Positions 43,898-51,991 of a stretch of 64,000 bases of DNA are shown one piece after another. The notes beneath the pieces are model-generated. The model saw only the letters and a list, made by a program, of their open reading frames with translations, was not told the origin of the DNA and ran no database searches. Numbering within the stretch: position 1 is the first letter of the stretch; the number at the start of each line of letters is the position of its first letter. Position numbers and translations under genes: made by a program. Origin of the DNA: Cupriavidus basilensis. GTDB taxonomy: Bacteria > Pseudomonadota > Gammaproteobacteria > Burkholderiales > Burkholderiaceae. The DNA is taken from NCBI RefSeq assembly GCF_008801925.2, contig NZ_CP062805.1:361365-425364 (forward strand). The letters are read 5' to 3'.

Positions 43898-44436
43898 TGC
43901 ACTATTCCGTTTTGGCTGATGATCACCGTGCGGTTGCCGCGCCAGCTATCGCCGACCACGTCCGCACCATTGCTCGCGAGCTCTTCGACGACACGCTTGA
44001 CGGCCGTTTCGAAGTCACTGCCGTAAGCTTTGTCGCCGGGGACGATCCAACCGTCCGGGACGTTCCATGCCACTGTCCAGCCAGCCCGGGTAGCCCAGCC
44101 TTGAAGCTGTTGTTGGAGGGGCTCCCCTTTGAGGAGTCTGAACTCATGAGCCACCGGCGCGACGGCCGCCGCAGCGGGCGAGGTGTCACCGGAGCCCAAC
44201 ACGGCGCTGCCTGTTACAGTGGTCCTCATGGGCGACACAGCGGCCAGCAGTGCCTCCCCGCCGGCGGCCTTGCTGGTGCGCTCGGGCTGCAACGACTGCC
44301 ACCCATCGCTCGACAGTTGTTGTGCTGGATGCGCGCTGGGTGCCTTGGAAGCGTTGGCGGCCGGCGTGACGCACAGACTGGTGACCAGCGAGGCAATAGC
44401 CCCGGCGATGCGGATGGTTCGGTTGGATTGGCGCAT
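43894..44436 (-). CDS. pilL: TcpQ-domain pilus protein, PilL-like
   Basis: A 180-residue protein from the ATG at 44436, with a signal peptide (IRIAGAIASLVTSLCVTPAA). The C-terminal 90 residues (FRLLKGEPLQQQLQGWATRA, GWTVAWNVPDGWIVPGDKAY) form a TcpQ/PilL domain that binds the secretin. It is shorter than R64 PilL (about 355 residues), keeping only the secretin-binding end. Confidence 0.75.
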   Translation of the reverse strand: MRQSNRTIRIAGAIASLVTSLCVTPAANASKAPSAHPAQQLSSDGWQSLQPERTSKAAGGEALLAAVSPMRTTVTGSAVLGSGDTSPAAAAVAPVAHEFRLLKGEPLQQQLQGWATRAGWTVAWNVPDGWIVPGDKAYGSDFETAVKRVVEELASNGADVVGDSWRGNRTVIISQNGIVQ

Positions 44437-44464
44437 AGCTATGCTTTCGAATGAACGGAATGGA

Positions 44465-44902
44465 CTACCGCAATGCGGCACGTTGCAGCGCCTGCCACCG
44501 GGCATGGATCTGGTTGGCGTACCGCAACTGCTTGTCGGGCGACGCGGCGTTGTATGCGCCAACCGCCTTCCATGTCGGGCCGAAGCGCTGGATGTTCTCG
44601 CGCAGAATCCAGGCGCCGACGTAGGCATTCACGCAGCCATCGAAGAGGTGGGCCCGCGTAATGCCGTACTTGCTCAGCCGCGGCAAGTGAATCGAGTTGA
44701 TTTGCAAGAGCCCAATATCCTCTGAGCCGTTCGTATTTCGGTTAGTCACCCACGGCCTCATGCCGGACTCTTGGATGGCGATGCTCCGCAGCAGCGGCGG
44801 GCTGACACCGTGGAATACGGCGGCATCGTCCAGGCAGTCGGCATAGGCAGTCCCAGCCAGCAGTGAGGTGACGATCAGCGCTCCGATCCTGCGAATCATC
44901 AC
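44465..44902 (-). CDS. pilT: Lytic transglycosylase of the pilus operon
   Basis: A 145-residue SLT-family enzyme with a signal peptide (IGALIVTSLLAGTAYA). The catalytic Glu lies in IAIQESGMRPW, followed by EDIGLLQINSIHLPRL and GAYNAASPDKQLRYANQIHA. It opens peptidoglycan for the pilus. This is the PilT of IncI-type pili and is unrelated to the retraction ATPase of the same name. Its ATG overlaps the upstream stop (ATGA). Confidence 0.85.
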   Translation of the reverse strand: MMIRRIGALIVTSLLAGTAYADCLDDAAVFHGVSPPLLRSIAIQESGMRPWVTNRNTNGSEDIGLLQINSIHLPRLSKYGITRAHLFDGCVNAYVGAWILRENIQRFGPTWKAVGAYNAASPDKQLRYANQIHARWQALQRAALR

Positions 44903-46164
44903 AGCGCCACCTTCCCGGGTTGCTCTTTGAACCGCACTTGCGGCACGCGATCCACGTAGACCACGTTTCCGTCGGCGATCACCGTCAATCGCGCCGCAAT
45001 GCCGTTGAATTTGTAGTAGCGGTCCTTTTGCTCACCGTTGCGCTGGTGGTCATCGCCGAAGACCGACACGCTGACCATCGATTTGGCGAAGCTCAGGTAG
45101 GTCGTGCCGTCCTTTTCGAAAGCCATTTCCAACCCGGCGCCGTTCTCTCGCGGGAAGACGTAGTCAATCTCCGGCACGCGCTGCACACTCACGGACTTTC
45201 CGTCCGCTATCGCCGTAAACCGGTCGACGGTGGCAAAGGACAGCACGCGCTGGGCCTCATCCCACTTCGTCCAGATCTTGCTATCGGTCTCGTCGCGCAA
45301 CACCAGGTCCCTGGGCTCCTGCTCGAGCCGAATCTCGATGCGACCCTGCTTGTTGTCGCGGATTGCGACGGCACCGAAGGCCGATGCCAGGGTCGGGCCC
45401 TCCGGCAAAGGCGTTCCGGCCACCGGCACCGACGCTGCGGCTTCTGTTGGGCCGCCCGGCTCCATATGGGCTGCTGTCGCAGAAGCTTGCACCAGCCCAC
45501 CCGTCCCCGCGGCCGACGCTTCACCCATCACCGAGAAGCTCTTCGGAGGCGCAACGCGCAGTGCGATGTTGCGGCGAGTGAAATCCACTTCGGCGTAAAG
45601 ATCGCGGCGATCGAGGACCCGCGCGAGCGCCTGGAGCCAGTTCTCGCCACCCTGCAGCTCAATCGAGACGTCATCCGTCAGCGGAATGTCCTTCTGCGCC
45701 GTGCCGGTCCAACCGGCAGGCGCAATAGACTTGACCATTTGCGCCAATGGCAGGGACGACCGTCCCGCGCGCACCAGTGGCAAGCCCGTATAGCTGCCGA
45801 TCAAAGCCAGCCTGCCCGAGATCGCCGCGCGCGGCAGATCGCCCAGCGGATTGGCCGGCTCGGACGTAAAGCCGTTGGCTCGCTTCCAACGCGCCACGAC
45901 CGCCTGGCCGTTGGCCGAATAGCGCACCACATCGGGAACACCATCGACCACCCAGTACGGGCCGTTCTGCGCGGCACCGTCAGCCTGCACCACTTGGCCC
46001 GGCCGCGGTTGGATATACGTCGAGAGCCCGTCATTGAAGATCAGGGCAGGCCGATCCGCAGCCCGCGCAACGACCTGGTAATCGAAGTCCAGCGGCTCGG
46101 TGTCGGTCGCTGCGTGAGCGCTCGCCATCAACACCAGCGCGGAGAGAAGAAGCGACCTGATCAT
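44899..46164 (-). CDS. Hybrid VirB9/TcpQ-like periplasmic protein
   Basis: A 421-residue protein with a signal peptide (MIRSLLLSALVLMASAHAAT). Residues about 20-95 look like a VirB9/CagX C-terminal domain (DRPALIFNDGLSTYIQPRPG, WVVDGVPDVVRYSANG). Residues about 110-210 are TcpQ/secretin N-domain-like (LPLAQMVKSIAPAGWTGTAQ, GGENWLQALARVLDRRDLYA). Residues about 290-410 again look VirB9-like (AFEKDGTTYLSFAKSM). No single known family covers it. It lies between the VirB1-like gene and pilT, where transfer genes change into pilus genes, and may connect the two complexes. Confidence 0.6.
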   Translation of the reverse strand: MIRSLLLSALVLMASAHAATDTEPLDFDYQVVARAADRPALIFNDGLSTYIQPRPGQVVQADGAAQNGPYWVVDGVPDVVRYSANGQAVVARWKRANGFTSEPANPLGDLPRAAISGRLALIGSYTGLPLVRAGRSSLPLAQMVKSIAPAGWTGTAQKDIPLTDDVSIELQGGENWLQALARVLDRRDLYAEVDFTRRNIALRVAPPKSFSVMGEASAAGTGGLVQASATAAHMEPGGPTEAAASVPVAGTPLPEGPTLASAFGAVAIRDNKQGRIEIRLEQEPRDLVLRDETDSKIWTKWDEAQRVLSFATVDRFTAIADGKSVSVQRVPEIDYVFPRENGAGLEMAFEKDGTTYLSFAKSMVSVSVFGDDHQRNGEQKDRYYKFNGIAARLTVIADGNVVYVDRVPQVRFKEQPGKVAL

Positions 46165-46955
46165 CGGAATTGGGCGACGTGGTTCATGAAACGAGCGAAG
46201 TACGGCCCGCCGCGCTCCGGATTGGCGCTGTGGTACCAGGCCACGGCCTTCATCGGGGAGCCGCTGCGCCGCAGGTTTTCGGCCAGGATGTCCTCCGCTA
46301 CGCGGATATTGGTCGCCGGTGCGAGCGCTTCCCAAGGCGACGAGAAGCGCTTGCCGTGATAGCACCAGTTCACCTGCATAAGACCGACATCAAAATCGCA
46401 GCGCTGGCTGGCCAGCAGGCGGTTGACCGCCGCGTACGCTTCCTCGCGCGTGGCGAAGAACATGCCGCGCCCCGCGACGTTCAAGGTCCACGGCCAAGGG
46501 CGGCCGCGGTATGCCGATTCATTCATCGCGATGCCAGCCGTAATCTTGGGATCGACTCGTTGGCCCATCTGAGAAAACGGCTCGGTCTTCGGCGCGCAAC
46601 CCCACCCGCCACGGCGCTCCGCGAGCGCTTCTTGGGCTGCTTCGGTGAGGATGGGCGGCCGCAGCCAGCCTTCGCGTGCGAGGAGGACAGCGATCGGCAC
46701 GGCCTTCCCGCCGAGTTGGACGACTGGACCTTCCTCGGCCCCGGGCTCGATCAATGCGCCAACCAGCCTGGCCGACCAGCCTAGAAACGCGTCGAGGCCG
46801 CAATACAGGACCGGTTTTCCGGCGATGGTGTGCAGCCGGTCTTTTCCATCGGCATGCACTACCAAGGCGTTCGGGCTGATCACAGCCTGAATCATTGCGG
46901 CCTGTGCCGCGCCGGCGAGTACCAGCGTGGTCAGGGCGAGCATGGTCTTAGTCAC
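46161..46955 (-). CDS. VirB1-like lytic transglycosylase
   Basis: A 264-residue protein from a GTG at 46955. A signal peptide (MLALTTLVLAGAAQA) is followed by an N-terminal domain of unknown type (GKPVLYCGLDAFLGWSARLV) and an SLT domain: catalytic Glu in GIAMNESAYRG, then CDFDVGLMQVNWCYHGKRFS and AVAWYHSANPERG. It creates gaps in peptidoglycan for the secretion channel. It overlaps virB10 by eight bases. It is the second transglycosylase of the operon and more like VirB1 than PilT by position. Confidence 0.8.
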   Translation of the reverse strand: MTKTMLALTTLVLAGAAQAAMIQAVISPNALVVHADGKDRLHTIAGKPVLYCGLDAFLGWSARLVGALIEPGAEEGPVVQLGGKAVPIAVLLAREGWLRPPILTEAAQEALAERRGGWGCAPKTEPFSQMGQRVDPKITAGIAMNESAYRGRPWPWTLNVAGRGMFFATREEAYAAVNRLLASQRCDFDVGLMQVNWCYHGKRFSSPWEALAPATNIRVAEDILAENLRRSGSPMKAVAWYHSANPERGGPYFARFMNHVAQFR

Positions 46956-48177
46956 GATATGCCTCCAGCACCATGTCGTGCTTGACTTGCACCATCATCT
47001 TCTGGCCCGGCTCGGTCGTGATCGTCGGACGGATGCTCTGGTTGCGGTTCAGGATGGTGGATGCGGTTTGCGCTGCAATCTGGCCGGCAGCATTGCCGTA
47101 CGTCGTCAGGCCAGACGGTCCCACGGTTGTGGCTGTGTTGCTGTCATTAAAGCGTTGCTGAAGGACACCGATAACCAGGGCGCCACTGAAGATCTTCCAG
47201 AAATGGTTGTTGACGTCTCCACTGATGCCGGAGTGCCCGTTTGGGTCCGCCCCTTGCATACCCATGAGGGGCACCGTCTTCCCATTGGGCAACTGCATAC
47301 GGACGAACGCGGCGAGGATGCGCTCCTGGCCGATCGTGACCTCGGCGCTGTAGGCACCTACCAGGGTGCTGCCGGCTGGGATCACCTTGCACCGCCCATT
47401 CACCGTGTCGTAGACGTCCTGCGAGACGGTCGCGCGGAATTCGCCCGGCTTGTCCGAATTGAGGCCGCCCGCGAACGTTGCCGGGATGACGAAGCCTCGG
47501 CTCAGCGTGCACTTCGGGAGCTTGCCGTCGAAGCCGGTGCGCAAGGTCGTCATGGCACCTGCTTCGCGGAGAAACTGCTTGTCCGGCGAGACGGCCAGTT
47601 CCGGCGCTTCCGGCGCCCCGTTGGCAGTGCTGGCACGGGCCACGGCGGCTTGCTGCAGCGCCCGCATCTGCGCGGGATCGGTCAGATCAGCAAGCCCGGC
47701 CGGCACCTTGGCCTGCCCGAGTTGGGACTTGCGCATGCCCTTCTTGAAGATCGAGGCCGTGAAGATATCGTCTTCTTCGTTCTTCTTCGCATCGGATGCT
47801 GCAGCTTTGGCCGGGGCGGCAAGATCCTTCGCCGTCATCACTGGCGCGCTGCCTGTGTCCGGCTTCACTGCCAGTGCGCGTTGGCGCTCCGCTTCAGCAC
47901 GCGCCTTGGCCGCCTGATCACGAATCGTGGCCTCGAGCGTCTGCCCGTTGTCGCCGCTGCTGGCCCGTTGGCGCAGCTGCTCCGCCCGATCCTGCTCGGC
48001 CTTGGCATCGGACTGCTCTTCGCTGACCGACTGGAAGTAGTAGCCGAGCCCGCCCACCAGCAAGGCGGCGATCACGCCCAGCGCCATGACGATGTTGCGC
48101 GGCAGCTTTCCCTTGACGGTGCGCTCCTGCGCATCCGTCACATCGGAGACACCGGTGGACGATGTGCGATCGCGCAT
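46948..48177 (-). CDS. virB10: T4SS core protein VirB10/TrbI
   Basis: A 409-residue protein with a cytoplasmic N-terminus, one membrane helix (NIVMALGVIAALLVGGLGYY), a coiled and Ala/Lys-rich linker, and a C-terminal barrel domain with CTLSRGFVIPATFAGGLNS, IPAGSTLVGAYSAEVTIGQE and the antenna-like region. The ATG overlaps the virB9 stop by one base (TGATG). It spans both membranes and senses ATP energy from VirD4/VirB11. Confidence 0.9.
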   Translation of the reverse strand: MRDRTSSTGVSDVTDAQERTVKGKLPRNIVMALGVIAALLVGGLGYYFQSVSEEQSDAKAEQDRAEQLRQRASSGDNGQTLEATIRDQAAKARAEAERQRALAVKPDTGSAPVMTAKDLAAPAKAAASDAKKNEEDDIFTASIFKKGMRKSQLGQAKVPAGLADLTDPAQMRALQQAAVARASTANGAPEAPELAVSPDKQFLREAGAMTTLRTGFDGKLPKCTLSRGFVIPATFAGGLNSDKPGEFRATVSQDVYDTVNGRCKVIPAGSTLVGAYSAEVTIGQERILAAFVRMQLPNGKTVPLMGMQGADPNGHSGISGDVNNHFWKIFSGALVIGVLQQRFNDSNTATTVGPSGLTTYGNAAGQIAAQTASTILNRNQSIRPTITTEPGQKMMVQVKHDMVLEAYRD

Positions 48178-49076
48178 CAGAACAGCCCCAGGATGCGCCG
48201 GCGACCGCGCTCGACCTTGACCTCCTCGCTCCCGGAGCGCAGGGCGATGGCTTCCGCCAGCCGCTGTACGACCAGAAAGTCGCCACGGCGTATGAAGTTC
48301 ACGACCACATAGTCGCTGCCGTCCTTGGCCAGCGGCACCGGCCAGTCCGCGCCCTTCGGTATCCGCAGCCACACCGCCTTGCCATCATCAAAGGCTGCCT
48401 CCGGCTTGAAGCTGGCGCTGCCCGAGATGGAATACTCGAAATTGAGCTGCTCAGGCCCTACGGCAAGGGCATCCGGATTGCGAACGCCCTCCAGATCAGC
48501 TCTCCCCTCGCCCCGCTCGCCTCTCGCATCACTACGCGCCTTGGCCTTGGCCGCAAACGTCGTGGGGATACGAAAGCGCACTTTCTGGTAGAAGATGCCG
48601 CCCAACGGCGACGATACGAGCGTGAACTCGTAGCTGCGCTTGTTGGTGTTCACTGAAAGGGTATTCACCAGACCCGCCGCTTGGGGCTTCACGTACAGAT
48701 GGTTCAGGCCATCGGTTTCGTAGTCCCAACGAACGCTCTCACCCCACGCCGGCTCGCCAACGATCTGCTCGTCCTCGGGGAACTCGATCGTGGTCATCTT
48801 CAGCGGCGCGCTCAGCACACGAAAGATCTGGTCGCGGTTGTAGGTAAAGACGACGAGGCGGGAGTCACCCGGCAGCGCGATCGGCTCTACGCCGCCGTTA
48901 AAGGGGTTGGCCGGGTTCATGGCGTCGCTAATGTCGCCGATGCCGAGGCCCGCGACACTGGCGCCGACCCGGCGCACCGGCTTATCGGCGGCGTGCGCGT
49001 CCGGTATGGCAAGAGTCAGCGCCATCACAGCGGCGGCAACCAGGGAACTCAGCGGGGATGACTTGCGGATATCCAT
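48177..49076 (-). CDS. virB9: T4SS core protein VirB9/TrbG
   Basis: A 299-residue protein with a signal peptide (LVAAAVMALTLAIPDAHA), an N-terminal domain with VFTYNRDQIFRVLSAPLKMT, GEPAWGESVRWDYETDG and HLYVKPQAAGLVNTLSVNTN, and a C-terminal CagX domain (NFEYSISGSASFKPEAAFDD, GKAVWLRIPKGADWPVP). It builds the outer-membrane core complex with VirB10 and VirB7; no VirB7 lipoprotein gene is recognised. Confidence 0.9.
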   Translation of the reverse strand: MDIRKSSPLSSLVAAAVMALTLAIPDAHAADKPVRRVGASVAGLGIGDISDAMNPANPFNGGVEPIALPGDSRLVVFTYNRDQIFRVLSAPLKMTTIEFPEDEQIVGEPAWGESVRWDYETDGLNHLYVKPQAAGLVNTLSVNTNKRSYEFTLVSSPLGGIFYQKVRFRIPTTFAAKAKARSDARGERGEGRADLEGVRNPDALAVGPEQLNFEYSISGSASFKPEAAFDDGKAVWLRIPKGADWPVPLAKDGSDYVVVNFIRRGDFLVVQRLAEAIALRSGSEEVKVERGRRRILGLF

Positions 49077-49092
49077 GAGCGTAGACCCGGCT

Positions 49093-49800
49093 TCATGCCG
49101 GCGATTTCTGGAGGCTGAAGAAAACGGGATGGACACCGAATGGATTCGTGCCAAGCACGGCGTCGCTCGTCGGCGGTTTTACCTGGTAGCGGAACGTCAT
49201 CGCGTACCGCATCTTGCGCGGCTTGTAGCCGTCCTCCGTCGTGGTGGTAATGAATTCCACCGCGACGGTACTGTCGGGCAGGACGGCCACATTGGTTACC
49301 TTGACTTCGCGGACAAGGGTTGCCGACGCACCGACTTGCCGAAACGGTTCATCCTCTGCCACCCAATCCTCGAACTGCTTGCGAGAGGATCCGATCATCT
49401 GTTCGCGGACAGAACGCAGGTTGCGCGCCATCCGTGAGTCCTCGACCTGGGTTGTCAGGATCGGTTCGATGGTGAACCAGCGCGTCACGAGATCCTTGAG
49501 GGCCCATTGCAACTGAATGCCTTCCGGCTGGAACGCCTCAAGCTCTCGCACGATCGGCTTGCCGCTCGCATCCGCCGACACGCCTACAGCCTTCACGACC
49601 GAAGGCGGCGGTTCACGCGTCATGATCGCCGCCAACGCAATGCAGCCCAGGCCGAGGGTTGCGACCTTCCAATGGTTGCGCTCCACGGAGATTCTTGTGG
49701 TGCGATCGAAGATCAGCTGCTCGGGGCTTTCATTGCCATACATCCCTGGCGCAACGGCGAGGGGCTTGGCATTGTCGGAATCTTTGCGGAAGAAGCGCAT
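49093..49800 (-). CDS. virB8: T4SS assembly factor VirB8
   Basis: A 235-residue bitopic membrane protein. The membrane helix near residue 47 (VATLGLGCIALAAIM) is followed by a periplasmic NTF2-like domain (ALKDLVTRWFTIEPILTTQV, SSRKQFEDWVAEDEPF, AVEFITTTTEDGYKPRKMRY). It nucleates the inner-membrane complex. It is the first gene of the 16-kb minus-strand transfer/pilus operon. Confidence 0.88.
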   Translation of the reverse strand: MRFFRKDSDNAKPLAVAPGMYGNESPEQLIFDRTTRISVERNHWKVATLGLGCIALAAIMTREPPPSVVKAVGVSADASGKPIVRELEAFQPEGIQLQWALKDLVTRWFTIEPILTTQVEDSRMARNLRSVREQMIGSSRKQFEDWVAEDEPFRQVGASATLVREVKVTNVAVLPDSTVAVEFITTTTEDGYKPRKMRYAMTFRYQVKPPTSDAVLGTNPFGVHPVFFSLQKSPA

Positions 49801-50242
49801 GCTGCGGCAGTCCTTTGGGATGCCGCCAATTTAAGCAGTGAAGTCACCCCTTCAGGTCGCAGAAAGCCATGCGATTTTGCGCGGCTTTCCGAGAATCTCC
49901 GCGATCTCGCCAGATCACGCAGGACACTTGAGAGACCTCCGGACGCTGTAGCGACGCCTGGATCCTGCGACGGGCTTTGGGAGCCGGCTAGAGGCGTCGT
50001 TTGATGCTGCCTCTCCCGTCGCACCCTATATCCAACTGCCCCGAAGGAGGATTACCCGGAAAGCCGATGGTTTTGGTATCCCTTTCCGCGAAAACAGCAT
50101 GAGCATGCTCAGACTTTCCTCTTCGCACCACACCAAGGCGTTGGCTCAGATCAGAGCCGTGCCGAAGAACCGTAGAAAGCTGGCAAAAGTCGTATATCTT
50201 TCAACGCGCCACACGATACATCGCCCGCCAACAATAGCGGGC
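49801..50242. promoter_or_regulatory. Divergent control region between the two transfer operons
   Basis: This region has no gene. It contains the inverted pair GAAAGCC/GGCTTTC near 49860-49895, CGGAAAG/CTTTCCG (50057-50063 with 50082-50088), shared palindrome copy 3 (50100-50111) and a GCCCGC/GCGGGC dyad touching the virB11 start. Promoters for both operons must lie here. With a MobH-type relaxase nearby it is also the best candidate for an origin of transfer, though no nick-site consensus is recognised. Confidence 0.6.
50100..50111. promoter_or_regulatory. Shared palindrome, copy 3
   Basis: TGAGCATGCTCA preceded by CTTTCCGCGAAAACAGCA, almost the same flank as copy 2. It lies 132-143 bases before the virB11 ATG at 50243. 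Its presence argues against the in-frame ATG at 50099 being used. Confidence 0.7.
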
Positions 50243-51295
50243 ATGGAATCCTCAGTCTCCAACCACCCCATATTGCAACTCAGCCAGCTCGAAGAAAGCG
50301 CGGTCGCGATGTTCTTTGAATCGCTCGCGCCAATACGCGCCTACATCGATGCGTCCGATGTGGCCGAGGTCATGGTCAACAGGCACGACAGCATCTGGGT
50401 GGAGCGGCGCGGCGAGATGACGCGATTGGACGTGAGGATCGAGCCCGCAAAGTTGGAAGGTGCTGTTCGCTCCCTGGCTTCCTCGGTGCAGAAGTCTGCG
50501 GTGCGGGGCACCGCACAAGGCATCATCAATGCGGGCCACAAAGGGCTTCGGATCGCCGCCGTCATGCAGCCCACAGCCATTGACGGCCATGCGCTGAGCA
50601 TCCGCCGGCACCGCGAGACCAATCTCTCTCTTAGCGACTATGTGAAGGCGGGGGCCTTCTCGTCCCGGCACGCCTGCAGCAAACACACCGATCAGCCCAT
50701 ATTCACGGGCTCTGTCGAAGATGAAGCGCTCAAGGATGCCCTCATTGAGCTTGTCCTGCAGCGGAAGAACATCCTAGTCGCCGGCGGCACATCTTCCGGC
50801 AAGACCACATTCTTGAACGCACTGGTCGAGAACATTCCCGACGGCGAGCGTGTCCTGACCATCGAGGACACGATGGAACTCAAAACGCGGGTACCCAATA
50901 CGGTCCGCCTGCTCTCCAACACCGACAAGAACGTGACCACCCAACAGCTGGTCGCGCTCGCCCTGCGATTCCGCCCCGACCGCATCCTCGTTGGCGAAGT
51001 CCGCGGCGGGGAGGCGTTCGACCTGCTGCAAGCGCTGAACACGGGTCACGACGGCGGCATGGCGTCGCTACACGCGAACAACGCCCGCTCGGCCCTCTCC
51101 CGCATGGAAAGCCTGGCGATGCTTGGCATCCCGCCAGGCTCTCGTTGGGAACTGGATGACATGCGCAAGCTCATCGCTGAGTGCTTTAACTACGTGGTGC
51201 ATATGCGCCGCACCGGCGAAATGCGGCACGTCTCGGAAATCATCGAGATCAAGGGCTTCCGCAACAACGACTACGACATCGAACGCGTTTTCTAA
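50243..51295 (+). CDS. virB11: T4SS ATPase VirB11
   Basis: A 350-residue traffic ATPase: Walker A VAGGTSSGKTTFLN, Asp box VLTIEDTMELKTRVPN, Walker B FRPDRILVGEVRGGEAFDLL and His box TGHDGGMASLHANNARSALS. The frame is open back to 50099, but the MESSVSN start leaves the operator-like palindrome outside the gene and gives the usual family length. It is the first gene of the plus-strand transfer operon and provides energy for pilus assembly and substrate transport. Confidence 0.9.
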   Translation: MESSVSNHPILQLSQLEESAVAMFFESLAPIRAYIDASDVAEVMVNRHDSIWVERRGEMTRLDVRIEPAKLEGAVRSLASSVQKSAVRGTAQGIINAGHKGLRIAAVMQPTAIDGHALSIRRHRETNLSLSDYVKAGAFSSRHACSKHTDQPIFTGSVEDEALKDALIELVLQRKNILVAGGTSSGKTTFLNALVENIPDGERVLTIEDTMELKTRVPNTVRLLSNTDKNVTTQQLVALALRFRPDRILVGEVRGGEAFDLLQALNTGHDGGMASLHANNARSALSRMESLAMLGIPPGSRWELDDMRKLIAECFNYVVHMRRTGEMRHVSEIIEIKGFRNNDYDIERVF

Positions 51296-51312
51296 ACCAA
51301 GGAGTCTCTCCA

Positions 51313-51660
51313 ATGTCTTCCCCGTTTGTTCAATGTGCCGCCAAGACGGCGCGCAAGTACGCCCCGTCGATGCTGGTCCTGGTCGGCATGCTGAGCGTGG
51401 CCACATCCGCCGTCGCGGCCGACTACGGGTTCCTCGGCAACCTCGGCGAATTCATCTGCGGCATCGCCACGTTCATCAACACGAAGTACCTCTTTGTCGC
51501 CGGTCTGATCCTGATCGTCCTGGGCGCTATCGGTATCGCCAACTCCGAGTCGACCATCATGAAGTTCGTCTCGGTGATCTGTATCGGTATCGGTCTTGCC
51601 GCTGCAGCCCCGGCGATCATGAAGACGCTCGGCGTTGCTGCCCAGTGCTCCGGATTCTGA
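51313..51660 (+). CDS. virB2: Conjugative pilin VirB2
   Basis: A 115-residue prepilin with a long signal peptide (SMLVLVGMLSVATSAVAA) and two hydrophobic helices (KYLFVAGLILIVLGAIGIAN and KFVSVICIGIGLAAAAPAIM) joined by a short polar loop. A good AAGGAG lies before the ATG. It polymerises into the transfer pilus. Confidence 0.85.
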   Translation: MSSPFVQCAAKTARKYAPSMLVLVGMLSVATSAVAADYGFLGNLGEFICGIATFINTKYLFVAGLILIVLGAIGIANSESTIMKFVSVICIGIGLAAAAPAIMKTLGVAAQCSGF

Positions 51661-51661
51661 T

Positions 51662-51991
51662 ATGCGCGAACACCACGTCAGCATTGGGCTATCCCGCCCT
51701 CGCCAAATCGGCGGGGCCGTGCGCGGACTGGCCATCGCCAACGGCACGGTGGTCGCTCTGCTGGTGTACGTGACGTTCCGCAGCGGCTGGAAGATCCCCG
51801 TCGCGGTGGTGCTGATGGGCATGGCGTTTCATGCGCTCTTGCGCTGGCTCACGACCCGGGATCCATGGTGGAACCAAATTCTGAACGTCTATAACCATTA
51901 CGGCGATCTGTACGAGTCCACCCCGTGGCACGGCAAGCTGCATACCCTCTTTCGCCGTCCCTACGGCTTTGACAGCGACCTGCCATGCTGA
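51662..51991 (+). CDS. virB3: T4SS membrane protein VirB3
   Basis: A 109-residue protein beginning two bases after virB2, with membrane helices in GLAIANGTVVALLVYVTF and VAVVLMGMAFHALLRWL, and the family's basic N-terminus. Its stop overlaps virB4 by seven bases. VirB3 and VirB4 act together and are fused in some systems. Confidence 0.82.
   Translation: MREHHVSIGLSRPRQIGGAVRGLAIANGTVVALLVYVTFRSGWKIPVAVVLMGMAFHALLRWLTTRDPWWNQILNVYNHYGDLYESTPWHGKLHTLFRRPYGFDSDLPC

Noticed and set aside
44920-48312. Long plus-strand frames (about 480 and 460 codons) opposite the VirB1/VirB9/VirB10 genes
   Set aside because: They are antisense shadows with Arg/His/Leu-rich composition and no motifs, while the minus strand carries well-defined transfer genes with overlapping stops and starts.
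50099-50242. Use of the ATG at 50099 as the start of virB11
   Set aside because: It would put the shared palindrome inside the gene and add 48 residues without family similarity; the ATG at 50243 gives normal length.
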